From contig VIRH01000065.1 of NCBI GenBank assembly GCA_008107755.1, forward strand, positions 186,001 through 250,000: a DNA stretch of 64,000 bases, in the 5' to 3' direction. Numbering within the stretch: the first letter of the stretch is position 1; each line of letters opens with the position of its first letter. Under the pieces are notes generated by a model. The model was not told the DNA's origin. It saw only the letters and a list, made by a program, of their open reading frames with translations, and did no database searches. Source of the DNA: Rhodobacterales bacterium. GTDB lineage: Bacteria; Pseudomonadota; Alphaproteobacteria; Rhizobiales; Stappiaceae. Of the stretch, positions 18,803-27,323 are shown piece after piece. The translations under genes and the position numbers were made by a program.

Positions 18803-19216
18803 ATGCGATCACTGTTTCACCTCGCCATTCACGTTAAGGACCTTGAGGCCAGTCGCACGTTCTATCGCGACGTGCTGGGCTGTGAAGAAGGCCGTTCAAC
18901 GGATACCTGGGTCGATTTCGACTTCTTCGGCCATCAGCTGTCTCTGCATTTGGGTGAACCCTTCGAAACGACCCGCACCGGAAAGGTAGGGGATCACATG
19001 GTGATGATGCCGCATATGGGCGCGGTCCTGCCTCTGACCGACTGGCTGGCACTCGCCGATCAGTTGCGGGAAAAGGGTGTGGAATTCGACATACCGCCCG
19101 TCGTTCGCTTCGAGGGCGAACCAGGCGAGCAGCGCACCATGTTCTTCTTTGATCCGAGTGGAAATCCAATTGAAATTAAAGGCTTCGCCGATTTTGAAGG
19201 GCTCTTTGCAAAATAG
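18803..19216 (+). CDS. VOC (glyoxalase/bleomycin resistance) family protein
   Basis: A 137-residue protein starting at 18803 (GGAG 7 bp upstream); the longer frame from 18725 is not coding-like. It has paired beta-alpha-beta-beta-beta modules: HLAIHVKDLEASRTFYRDVL at the N-terminus (metal His in HLAIHV) and FFDPSGNPIEIKGF at the C-terminus (metal Glu in IEIK), with FFGHQLSLHLG between. The family covers glyoxalases, dioxygenases and resistance proteins; the reaction is unknown. Confidence 0.85.
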   Translation: MRSLFHLAIHVKDLEASRTFYRDVLGCEEGRSTDTWVDFDFFGHQLSLHLGEPFETTRTGKVGDHMVMMPHMGAVLPLTDWLALADQLREKGVEFDIPPVVRFEGEPGEQRTMFFFDPSGNPIEIKGFADFEGLFAK

Positions 19217-19648
19217 ACCAAGTCCAGGCAGCTTTCAGAATACCGGACGTAGTGGCGCCATCTCCTTAGCGGGCAAAAACCGATATGCCATTGGATGGCC
19301 CGAAGCGGTGCAAAGTTTCAAGGTGGAGGCGTTGAAACGCGGAAATGGAAAGCCAGGCTGTTCGCGCAGGCGTACGAAGATCTGTTCGGCCTCTATTTCC
19401 TCGATCCGACCTGCACGCATGATTAAGCGCCCGGTCGACCGACAGTCGGACCCACGTGATCCGATACGAGGGAACGATCTCAGCCTACTGTGGCTGGTGC
19501 GTTCGATCGGAAGCCTATGAAATGGCGAGGGAAAGCGCGTACTAAATTTTAGTTCCATAAGATAGATTATCGGATTTTTGACTATAGCAGGGGCACATTC
19601 TATCCCGAACTGCAACAAAGGCGCTAAGCTGCCTGCTTTTCGGGAGCG
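19217..19648. other. Intergenic, nothing recognised
   Basis: About 430 bp between the VOC gene and the IS30-type transposase. A minus-strand open frame (ending at 19235) has no motif. Lower G+C towards the transposase suggests that part of this stretch is the left end of the insertion sequence, but no terminal inverted repeat was identified. Confidence 0.35.
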
Positions 19649-20807
19649 ATGTTTTTGAGCCGGACTTTTGCCCATTTGAGTTTTGAAGAACGCAAAACGA
19701 TCTCCCGCATGCGGGATCAAAAAAGTCAGCCAGTTAGAGATTGCCAGACACCTTGGGCGTGACCGTGCAACGATCTCCCGGGAGATCAGACGCAACTATT
19801 GGCATGACAATGAGTTCCCCGATGCCGATGGCTACTGGGCGATGACCGCCAACGACATGGCACGCGACCGGCGGCGGCGTATAGGCAAACTCTTTCGCCG
19901 CGAGGATTTGCGGATCGCAGTGATTGGAAAGCTGGAAGCTGGCTGGTCACCGGAACAGATTGCCGGACGGTTGAAGATCGAACCAAAGGCCAAGGGTCGA
20001 GTCTGCCACGAGACCATCTACCGCTATGTATATTCACCAGAAGGACAGCGGCAAAAACTCGCTCGGCTGCTTCCGGAACGGCGGAGAAAGCGTCGGCCGA
20101 GATACGCGCGCAAGCCGCAGAATCCGGTTTTCCCGGAAGCGCGTTCAATCAAGTATCGACCGAAAATCATCAACGATCGCAAGGAATTTGGCCACTGGGA
20201 GGCTGATTTAATGATCTTTCAGAGGATCCACGGAGAGGCCAATGTCACGACGGTTGTTGAGCGAACAAGTCGGTTCACTGTGCTGTTCAAGAACAATGAC
20301 CGGCAGTCCAAGCCGATTATGGACCGGCTTATCAATGTACTCGGCCCCCTGCCCAGGCAGGCACGGCAAAGCCTGACATTCGATCGTGGCTTCGAATTCG
20401 TCTCCTGGCGTCGACTGAAGCAAGGTATGGGCACGGACGCCTGGTTCTGCGATCCTTCTGCTCCCTGGCAGAAAGGATCCGTTGAGAATATGAACCGGCG
20501 GATCCGTCGCTATCTGCCCAGAGACACTGCTGTCTTGTCAGTTCCTGAGGAATCGATACGAACGCTGATCGATCAGCTGAACAACACACCGAGAAAGTGC
20601 CTCGGCTTCAAAACGCCTACTGAGGTGACCTTCCGAACCGATGCTGTTCAACCAAGGCGGCGAACCGATGAATGGACAGTCATGGTAGATTGGGGTAAGG
20701 CACAGCACCAGATTGACATGCTGCAGCAAGGTGCAACGCATCTTTGCCAACGAGACACCCGGTTCAAGACCCTTCCATGGACGAGTACCAACTCAAGAAT
20801 TTCCTGA
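19649..20807 (+). pseudogene. IS30-family transposase, frameshifted near the start
   Basis: The natural start is ATG at 19649 (CGGGAG upstream), giving HLSFEERKTISRMRDQK. A run of six A (19719-19724) then puts the rest in another frame: VSQLEIARHLGRDRATISRE (the IS30 HTH), followed by a DDE domain (FGHWEADLMIF, LTFDRGFEF, DPSAPWQKGSVENMNRRIR). Five A instead of six would restore the frame. After GFKTPTEV the C-terminus is atypical and runs into the next gene, so the 3' end may be rearranged. Terminal repeats were not located. Confidence 0.75.
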
Positions 20808-21511
20808 AATTCTCTCCGGCAAGGCTGGGGGTCGTAAAGAAGAAGCGCTTGCTTGTCCATATTCCCAAAAACGCGGGGATGGCTCTCCGAGGGGCCCCGG
20901 AATTGGAGAGCCTGATTGTGCTCGCCAACCGGCGCCGCCTGAAGAGCAAGGCCTATGCAGACGGTCTTCTGGACTTCATGAAATCCAGAGGTCTGCATCC
21001 CGGCTATGAACACGCTCGATTGCGAGATATCGACCTGTCCGTTCGTGCGGGCACAGTACCTTTTGCAGTCGTCCGCAATCCTTGGGCCAGGACGTTTTCA
21101 CGCTATAAGTTCTATCTTCAGACTGGCGGTGGAGATCTCTCGAAACAGGAGCTGTCGCAGCAAGGGTTCGAGGCTTTTCTGGAAACGCGACACGAGTGGG
21201 GGCAGAAGGATTACTTCTGGCACAGGGCATCGCTCGGCTGGTATCCGCAAGTTGACTATGTTGTTGATGAAGCAGGGCAGATAGCAGTTGACATTCTTCG
21301 CCAAGAGCATCTGACAGAGGAAATTGCCAAGTATTTTGATACATGCCGCCCCCTGCAGAAAAAGAATGTTTCCCGCGATTCTAGGGTTTCCTATAAGGAA
21401 TTCTACACGGCCAAATCGATCGAGGTCGTCGCAAACTGGTATGCAGGAGACATTGAGGCATTCGGCTTTGATTTCGACTCCGCGGCAACCAAAGGAACCT
21501 GTTTTCCTTAG
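20777..21511 (+). CDS. Sulfotransferase family protein
   Basis: About 244 residues from the ATG at 20777 (MDEYQLKNFLKF); a TTG at 20744 would add 11 residues. RLLVHIPKNAGMALRG near the start is the PAPS 5'-phosphosulfate loop of Sulfotransfer_2-type proteins, and FAVVRNPWARTFSRYKFY is the 3'-phosphate-binding strand/helix. The usual PKTAGT/S loop is PKNAGM here. It probably sulfates a glycan. The start overlaps the end of the IS30 frame, and base composition is lower in G+C than the flanks, suggesting acquisition. Confidence 0.75.
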   Translation: MDEYQLKNFLKFSPARLGVVKKKRLLVHIPKNAGMALRGAPELESLIVLANRRRLKSKAYADGLLDFMKSRGLHPGYEHARLRDIDLSVRAGTVPFAVVRNPWARTFSRYKFYLQTGGGDLSKQELSQQGFEAFLETRHEWGQKDYFWHRASLGWYPQVDYVVDEAGQIAVDILRQEHLTEEIAKYFDTCRPLQKKNVSRDSRVSYKEFYTAKSIEVVANWYAGDIEAFGFDFDSAATKGTCFP

Positions 21512-21537
21512 CCCAAGGAAACCGATTGACCGTCCGC

Positions 21538-22464
21538 TTAAGTGGCGGGCTCGTCGTCGCGGCTCCAGACGCTGTTTCCGTGTATGACCGTTTTGGAGAT
21601 CCCGAGCGCGTCCCGGTGAGTACGTCCTATGTCCACCGCAACATATTCGCGGCGAGCGCCGATGAAATGATTGCGGAAACGGGCAGTATAAGCGTTGAGC
21701 TCCGGATTGAGATAGTTCAGCTGCTTTTCCGGATCTAGGCTATCGTCCATCAGTTCGGCGCAGCGTTTGGCAAAATCTCTCTGAACGAACCCGGGACTTG
21801 TCGAGAAAATGGGGCGCTTCTTGTTCAGGCCCTTTCCTAAATCCTTACCGAAAATGATTCTTCGACCGGGCTCATAGTGAAAAAACGATCTGTAGCCCCA
21901 ATTCTTTTCCTTCGTCATCAAACTGACCTGTGTCACCTTGCGTTTCAGGGCATTCCGGAATTCCTCCGGCCGAACGTCGCGAGTAAGGATCCAGTCGTCT
22001 TCCAGATGAAAGAACCAGTCAGCATCAGGTTGGCTCCACAGCCATTTCACTGCCCGCGTAAAATGAGAGCTTTCGGGCTTTCTGGTCACTATTTTAGTGA
22101 AAAAATCCCGGCAGATGGCCTCGCATGCCTCCACCTCGTCCGGGCCGCCTTCGAAGGGGTCGATGTTTGCATAGAGCGTTTGTATTTCGAAGTTCCTGAA
22201 GAGCTTCGAGGAAAAGACCTCCAAGGTTTCTTGCAGGAGACCGGGCCGGGCTCCGGAAACGAGTGTCACGTCTATTGTGGGTTTGTCTGTCATCGGAACC
22301 TTGGCGGATCTGAGCGTCATTGAAGGCCCCGTTTCCAGGCCCCCCGATCGGAGCTTGTTATGCCAAACCGCGGCGGCTTTAGCCAGTTCATTGAGTTGGC
22401 AGTCTTGTGAAGCCGGCAGAAAAAGGCTGGGCGGAGCTTTTTTGCGTGCGAAGTGAAGCCGCAT
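21538..22464 (-). CDS. Glycosyltransferase-like protein (GT-A fold)
   Basis: The frame is up to 308 residues; likelier starts are the ATGs giving MTLRSAK (22320) or MTDKPTIDVTLVSG (22293). IDVTLVSGARPGLLQETLEVF resembles the first strand/helix of GT-A enzymes, and WFFHLEDDWIL carries a DxD-like acidic motif (EDDW) typical of nucleotide-sugar binding. There are no membrane segments. It is convergent with the sulfotransferase (26 bp between stops), so the two may decorate the same surface glycan. Family membership is inferred from motifs only. Confidence 0.6.
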   Translation of the reverse strand: MRLHFARKKAPPSLFLPASQDCQLNELAKAAAVWHNKLRSGGLETGPSMTLRSAKVPMTDKPTIDVTLVSGARPGLLQETLEVFSSKLFRNFEIQTLYANIDPFEGGPDEVEACEAICRDFFTKIVTRKPESSHFTRAVKWLWSQPDADWFFHLEDDWILTRDVRPEEFRNALKRKVTQVSLMTKEKNWGYRSFFHYEPGRRIIFGKDLGKGLNKKRPIFSTSPGFVQRDFAKRCAELMDDSLDPEKQLNYLNPELNAYTARFRNHFIGARREYVAVDIGRTHRDALGISKTVIHGNSVWSRDDEPAT

Positions 22465-22488
22465 TTCTTTCTATTGGGAACTGACGGC

Positions 22489-22660
22489 TGAGCTACCTCC
22501 CGGAACTCGCACTCTGACGTAACCTACGAGTTTTTTGCTGGTCTTTGAGAAAAAGAGATCAGATATGTGAAAACGCAATCAGCACTCACCGGACTTCAAG
22601 TCGAAAGTCGCCTTTGAAGCGTTGAAGGGCGAGGAGACGGTATCGGATCCGGCGTGACCG
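22489..22660 (+). mobile_element. IS3-family remnant (left end and start of orfA)
   Basis: The segment starting TGAGCTACCTCCCGGA aligns with the left end of the complete IS3 element at 23374. It keeps the shared leader (TGCTGGTCT...GAGATC.GA) and the first part of orfA (KRNQHSPDFKSKVAFEAL). Codon 2 is a stop (ATG TGA, where the complete copy has TCG), and similarity ends near 22660. It is a decayed relative, not a recent duplicate. Confidence 0.7.
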
Positions 22661-22680
22661 GCTCCCGCGAATGTTTGGCG

Positions 22681-22912
22681 TCAGGTTTTCAACTGTGAAG
22701 CCAATTCTCTATCAAATACGTGGATCTCGTCACCCACGTTCAACTCCGTTTCGAGAACCTCCCTGTGTTCAGGAACAATTCGCCAGCGTTGATTGAGGTC
22801 AGTTGACTGGGGAATGTTAAAGTGAACGAGGGCAAAGGGAGTCTGGCACGACGATTAAGCCAAATCTTAGGTCAAATATGTCTTCTACGGTCAGAATGCG
22901 ATGGGTTTTCAT
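22681..22912 (-). pseudogene. Small unknown gene, apparently frameshifted
   Basis: From ATG 22912 the minus strand reads KTHRILTVEDIFDLRFGLIV and then stops. The adjacent frame carries on as QTPFALVHFNIPQSTDLNQR and ends VGDEIHVFDRELASQLKT at a stop at 22681. The total of 232 bp is one base more than 77 codons, so a single insertion explains the break. Coding looks natural in both pieces, but no family was recognised. Confidence 0.35.
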
Positions 22913-23120
22913 GCGCTATAAATTAGCATTCGGCTTCTCTGCACAAAACAAGTGATTTCAGGTCATTGGCCGCAAGGCGTCTCCCCGTGGCATGCGGGAT
23001 CTCCGGGCGGCCAGCCATGCGCCTGCCCTGACCGGTGCAACGCCTCTAGCGATTATCGTGCTTGGCAGAAATAGCGTCCTGTCGGCTGGTAACAACATCT
23101 TCTCTTGGCGCAGCACCGGG

Positions 23121-23373
23121 TCAGAATTTCGATGAAAACCGGGCATTCAGACCACGGTTCTGTGTCTCGCTTGCCAGTTGACCGGAGCAGGAAAGCTCCA
23201 GGTTCGTGTTTGCGCCAAGGTTGACACCGAGGCCCGCATCAACCGTCGCGATGTCACGGGCGAAGGGGACACCGTCACCGTAAAACTGTCACCGCCGGAA
23301 GCGAACGTCTGTTCGAAAGTGGAATTTTCCGAGCTCGCATGCTGCTGGGCGACGCCGGTTTTCGCGGTTGCAT
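23121..23373 (-). pseudogene. Autotransporter beta-barrel, C-terminal remnant
   Basis: The minus strand reads GVPFARDIATVDAGLGVNLG followed by ANTNLELSCSGQLASETQNR and ends LNARFSSKF and a stop. This is the last two to three strands of an autotransporter barrel, with the diagnostic terminal Phe. An upstream piece in a different frame (FEQTFASGGDSFTV) matches the preceding strand, so there is also a frameshift. The 5' side is cut by the IS3 element at 23374; no passenger or upstream barrel is seen beyond the IS. Confidence 0.65.
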
Positions 23374-23454
23374 TGAGCACCTCCCCGAAATTCGGACAGT
23401 GACGGAAGCTACGATTTGACGTCTGCTGGTCTCCATGAACGAGGAGATCGGACT

Positions 23455-23748
23455 ATGTCGAAACGCAGGAACCACGATGCGGGCTTCAAGGCGCGGGTGG
23501 CGCTGGAGGCCGTGAAGGGCGAGCGTACGGTGTCGGAGTTGGCGGCCGAATACGGCGTGCACCCAACGATGATCCATCAGTGGAAGAAGGCGCTTCTCGA
23601 AGGAGCGCCGGATATTTTTGAGCGCGGTGGAAAGAAGAAAGCCCAGGTCGATGAGGAGCAGGTCAAAGAGCTCCACGCCAAGATCGGGGAGCTGGCCGTC
23701 GCCAACGATTTTTTGTCACGAAAGCTCAAGCCCTGGGGCGGCAAGTGA
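23455..23748 (+). CDS. IS3-family transposase OrfA
   Basis: A 97-residue HTH protein; the start at 23455 follows GAGGAGA. SKRRNHDAGFKARVALEAV and SELAAEYGVHPTMIHQWKKA form the HTH_Tnp_1 domain, and a C-terminal leucine-zipper-like part (EEQVKELHAKIGELAVANDF) follows. It ends in a GTGA overlap with orfB, so OrfB can be made by reinitiation or coupling, not only by frameshifting. Confidence 0.92.
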   Translation: MSKRRNHDAGFKARVALEAVKGERTVSELAAEYGVHPTMIHQWKKALLEGAPDIFERGGKKKAQVDEEQVKELHAKIGELAVANDFLSRKLKPWGGK

Positions 23749-24599
23749 GACGCGGCATGATCGAACGCGACCATTCCACGCTGTCGATCGGAGCGCAGTG
23801 CCGCCTGCTGTCGATCTCGCGGTCCTCGTTCTATTACGAGCATCAGGGCGAGACCGAGATGAACCTCGCCCTGATGCTCCTGATCGACAAGCAGTTCCTG
23901 GAAACACCGTTCTACGGCGTGCGGCAGATGACCTGGCACCTGCAGAACGAGGGCCATGGCGTGAACCAGAAGCGGATCCGTCGGCTGATGCGGCTCATGG
24001 GACTGATGCCGATCTACAAGAAGCCGAACACCAGCAAACCGGCCAAGGGGCACAAGACCTATCCCTATCTGCTGAGCGGGTTGCGGGTCGAGCGGCCCAA
24101 TCAGGTCTGGTGCGCCGACATCACCTATCTGCCGATGCGCCGCGGCTTCCTCTATTTGGTGGCCATCATGGACTGGTTCACCCGCAAGGTTCTGGCCTGG
24201 CGCATCTCCAACACGCTGGAGGTGGACTTCTGTGTCGAGGCGCTGAACGAGGCGGTCCACCGGTTCGGGCCGCCCGAGATCATGAATACGGACCAAGGCT
24301 CCCAGTTTACGTCCTTTGCCTGGACCGACCGGCTGAAGCGGGTCGGCACCCGGATCTCGATGGACGGCAAGGGGCGCTGTCTCGACAACATCTTCATCGA
24401 GCGCCTGTGGCGTTCCTTGAAATACGAATGCGTCTATCTGCACGCTTGGGAGACCGGATCGCAGGCCAAAGCCGGCGCCGCGAAATGGATCGCCTTCTAC
24501 AATCACCAGCGGCCTCACGCCGCCCATGGCGGACAGCCGCACGCCGTGGTCTACTTCAACCAGATCGAAACCGACCGGCAGGTGCAGAAAGTAGCTTAA
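23745..24599 (+). CDS. IS3-family transposase OrfB (DDE integrase)
   Basis: A 284-residue catalytic subunit: N-terminal HTH_21 region (YGVRQMTWHLQNEGHGVNQK), then the rve core with catalytic D in VWCADITYLP, D in IMNTDQGSQFTS and E in DNIFIERLWRSLKYE, and a C-terminal end with NHQRPHAAHGGQ. The GTG start overlaps the orfA stop. Confidence 0.93.
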   Translation: MRRGMIERDHSTLSIGAQCRLLSISRSSFYYEHQGETEMNLALMLLIDKQFLETPFYGVRQMTWHLQNEGHGVNQKRIRRLMRLMGLMPIYKKPNTSKPAKGHKTYPYLLSGLRVERPNQVWCADITYLPMRRGFLYLVAIMDWFTRKVLAWRISNTLEVDFCVEALNEAVHRFGPPEIMNTDQGSQFTSFAWTDRLKRVGTRISMDGKGRCLDNIFIERLWRSLKYECVYLHAWETGSQAKAGAAKWIAFYNHQRPHAAHGGQPHAVVYFNQIETDRQVQKVA

Positions 24600-24713
24600 T
24601 TTACGCCGAAACCTGTCCAACGGAGGGGGAGTAGCTCACATGCCCCGAACAGGTTGAAGGCGCTTTGTGCCCTCAGACCTGTCCGGAAAAAGGTGTTATC
24701 CTCGTCGTCCGTC

Positions 24714-25634
24714 TCAAACGGCTTCCACTGACGACCGCTCGAAAGCAACTCTTGCGAGCCTCCTGGCTTCGACGACCGTCTCCTCGATTGCGTGCCAGCG
24801 GTGCTTGTTAAGCTCGATGTTGAAGATCGTGTCTTTCGGAAACCTGTCCAGACAGACGATCTCGTTGAATGGCAGGTTGCCCCAGCCGATCGGCAGATGA
24901 AGATCGCCGACACCAAGACCAAGCGCTTCCTGCTGGGTGTGCACGGGAATGTTGCTGGTGCGGCCGAAGCTGTCGTGAATGTGCACATGCTTTGCCAGCG
25001 GAACGAGCGGCGCGGCCTCCTCCATCAGGTCCAGACCCAGGCTGTCGCAATGGAGGGCCGCATGGCTGATGTCCAGGCAGGCCATGACGTGGGAGTGGTT
25101 GATGAGGCGCAGTTCCTTTGCAAGCCTCGAGGGCGTGGCTGTCAGCCGGTTGCCCTTTTCCGCAAAGATGTTCTCGACGCAGAGTATGACCCCGGCCGCC
25201 TTGGCCTCCTCGCCGAGCTTCAGGAAGGTTTCCCGCTGCTGGTCATAAAGGCGCTCGATCTGGGGCTTGGCGAAATGCGGCGGACAGAAGCCGGTGTGGA
25301 GCACCATGTGCTCACAGCCCAGTTCCGCTGAAATCTCCAGATGGGCTCGGGCAAGGCGTACATGCAGATCCAGATAGACCGGGTCACTCATGAAATTGAT
25401 GCCGATGGCAGCGTGGGCACTGTAACCGAAGGGGCGCCCAGCCAGGGCCTGGCGCAGCTCTTCAAGCCGTGCCGGCATGACTTCGCCATTGGCGACCAGT
25501 TCCATCCACAGCAGTGGAAGCTCGACGGTATCCGTCCCGATCCTTTCCAGGATGTCGAGGCTCTCGTTGATGGTGACCGGCAGGCCGTTGGCGGATTCGG
25601 CAGACGCGCCGACCCGGAATGCTGCTTGTGACAT
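24714..25634 (-). CDS. Sugar phosphate isomerase/epimerase (xylose-isomerase-like TIM barrel)
   Basis: 306 residues from the ATG at 25634 (MSQAAFRVGASAES); the longer frame upstream overlaps the permease and is not coding. AP_endonuc_2/IolE-type barrel features are CVENIFAEK (metal Glu), CLDISHAAL (Asp/His), HVHIHDSFG (His) and IELNKHRW (Glu) as metal ligands. It is the last gene of the ABC importer operon, 23 bp after the permease, so it probably acts on the imported compound (a polyol or keto-sugar). The product is unknown. Confidence 0.8.
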   Translation of the reverse strand: MSQAAFRVGASAESANGLPVTINESLDILERIGTDTVELPLLWMELVANGEVMPARLEELRQALAGRPFGYSAHAAIGINFMSDPVYLDLHVRLARAHLEISAELGCEHMVLHTGFCPPHFAKPQIERLYDQQRETFLKLGEEAKAAGVILCVENIFAEKGNRLTATPSRLAKELRLINHSHVMACLDISHAALHCDSLGLDLMEEAAPLVPLAKHVHIHDSFGRTSNIPVHTQQEALGLGVGDLHLPIGWGNLPFNEIVCLDRFPKDTIFNIELNKHRWHAIEETVVEARRLARVAFERSSVEAV

Positions 25635-25657
25635 TTCAGTTCCGTTTCTTGATACAG

Positions 25658-26473
25658 TTAGAGTTTGCCCATGCCGGCAGCCATGACGTCGTCGCGCATG
25701 ATGCGGCTGGTCAGCAGAAAGACGACCAGGACCGGGATGAGGAGAATAAGGCTGACGACGGCGGCGACCGGAATAACGAGCCCCTGCCCCGACAGATTGA
25801 CGAAAAGCCGCGTGGTGAGCGTGTGAACGATCGGTGCGCCGATAATCAGGGTGCGCTCGAATTCCTCGAAGCTGCCCACAAAGGACAAGAGGCCGGCTGC
25901 CAGCATGGCAGGGACGCTGAGCGGCAACAGGATGTGCCGGATGATGGCGAACCGATGTGCCCCGAGGGTGCGCGCCGCACTGATGATGTCGCCCGGAATG
26001 CTCTCGAACCCGCCCGACAGGATGCGGATGGTCAAGGGCAGGACGCCCGCGATCTGAACCAGGATGACCCCTTCCATGGAATAGGCCAGGTCCAGTTTCA
26101 GAAATACCCGTCCGAGCCCGACAGCCACGACCATTCCGGGCACGATCAGCGGAGCGAGGATGAATATCTCGATCAGCTTTTTCAGGCGGAATTCGAACCG
26201 CGCCAGCGCCCAGGCGGTCGGCATGGCGATGACCATCGAGCTGGCCGTGACGATGACCGTGATCACCAGGCTGTTGATGATGGCAGGGGTCAGGGTCGGA
26301 TCCGTCAGGAACATCTGCCAATGGCGCGTGGTGTAATCACCCGGCAGGAGGTTGGGCGGAAACCAGCCATTGGAGACAGACCACAAGAGAATGATGCCGA
26401 TCGGTAGCACCAGCATGAAAAGGATACAGACAAAGGCGAGAAGGCTCAGGGAAATGCCGTGATAGCGCTGCAT
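25658..26473 (-). CDS. ABC transporter permease (PotC/ThiP-like)
   Basis: A 271-residue inner-membrane permease with about six hydrophobic segments and the BPD_transp_1 EAA-type loop AARTLGAHRFAIIRHILLPL near residue 170. It is the second permease of the importer; its start is 1 bp after the partner permease's stop. The substrate class (spermidine/putrescine, iron or thiamine-like versus sugar acid) is not fixed by sequence. Confidence 0.88.
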   Translation of the reverse strand: MQRYHGISLSLLAFVCILFMLVLPIGIILLWSVSNGWFPPNLLPGDYTTRHWQMFLTDPTLTPAIINSLVITVIVTASSMVIAMPTAWALARFEFRLKKLIEIFILAPLIVPGMVVAVGLGRVFLKLDLAYSMEGVILVQIAGVLPLTIRILSGGFESIPGDIISAARTLGAHRFAIIRHILLPLSVPAMLAAGLLSFVGSFEEFERTLIIGAPIVHTLTTRLFVNLSGQGLVIPVAAVVSLILLIPVLVVFLLTSRIMRDDVMAAGMGKL

Positions 26474-26474
26474 G

Positions 26475-27323
26475 TCAGCCCTCTCGTTTCATGTGTTGGA
26501 GGGTTCGGGCGGTCAGCGCGTAATAGGCACCGAGCACGAGGAAGGAGACGATGATGAGCACCGTGCCCATGCTGTAGATCGCGATCCAGTCACCTTCGAG
26601 ATAGGCGTCATACATCTGGATCGACAGCGGCAGGGGATACGCCGGACCCAGGAGGCTGGGTGCTGCGAAATTCCCGATCGACTTGACGAAACACAACAGG
26701 GTCGCGGCGGTTACCCCCGGCATTGCCAAGGGCAGCTCAACCATCAGGAAGGCTCTCACCCGGGACGCGCCGAGACTGCGGGCAGCAGGGACCATGTCTT
26801 TGGGAATTGCACCGAAGGCGCCCGCGATGATCAGGGTCATGAAGGGAATGTCCTTCCAGAGCGTCGACAGAATGACGCCAATGCCGAATTGATCCCGCAC
26901 GATCTTGGGCATGCTCAGCCCGATGTGCATCATGGCACGGTCCATGAAGCCCCCCTGCTCGATCAGGGTCAGGACCATGAAGGCGGCGACGATCGAGGGG
27001 ATCGCCAGCGGGATCTTGTAGAGACCGTTGAAAAGCTTGCGACCGGGAAAACTCTTCTGAAGAAGCATCGCCAGCGGAATGGCGACAAACAGGGTCAGGA
27101 TCGTTGGCGCAATCGAATAGTAGAGCGACATCATCAGCCCCTTGCGGAACTTGGTCTCCAGAAAGATGTCGGCCAGATGCATGAGCGTGAAGCCGGTTCC
27201 ATTTGCGCCCAGACCCAGGGATCCGGAAATCGCCCAGTAAAGCGGAAGACCGAAGGTCAGGATGAGAAAGCCGACGCCGGGCAAGAGCAACAGCGGCAGA
27301 TCTAGGGCCGTTCGCCGCATCAC
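26475..27323 (-). CDS. ABC transporter permease (PotB-like)
   Basis: A 282-residue permease with about six membrane segments and the EAA loop AARSLGASRVRAFLMVELPL. It begins MMRRTALDLPLLLLPG and overlaps the ATPase stop by 4 bp. It pairs with the permease at 25658-26473. Confidence 0.88.
   Translation of the reverse strand: MMRRTALDLPLLLLPGVGFLILTFGLPLYWAISGSLGLGANGTGFTLMHLADIFLETKFRKGLMMSLYYSIAPTILTLFVAIPLAMLLQKSFPGRKLFNGLYKIPLAIPSIVAAFMVLTLIEQGGFMDRAMMHIGLSMPKIVRDQFGIGVILSTLWKDIPFMTLIIAGAFGAIPKDMVPAARSLGASRVRAFLMVELPLAMPGVTAATLLCFVKSIGNFAAPSLLGPAYPLPLSIQMYDAYLEGDWIAIYSMGTVLIIVSFLVLGAYYALTARTLQHMKREG

Larger units (their letters stand above)
23374..24638 (+). mobile_element. Complete IS3-family insertion sequence
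   Basis: A 1265-bp element. The left end (23374-23399, TGAGCACCTCCCC... to GGACAG) and the right end read in reverse (24638-24613, TGAGCTACTCCCCC... to GGACAG) match at about 18 of 26 positions. A 3-bp target duplication CAT flanks it (23371-23373 and 24639-24641). It encodes orfA and orfB. Ends and duplication are intact, so it should be functional. It lies at the edge of the autotransporter remnant. Confidence 0.88.

Noticed and set aside
19235..19795. 186-codon minus-strand frame beside the IS30 transposase
   Set aside because: It overlaps the transposase HTH on the other strand and shows no family motif.
25635..26321. N-terminal extension of the TIM-barrel protein
   Set aside because: It overlaps the permease gene out of frame; the start at 25634 gives the family length.
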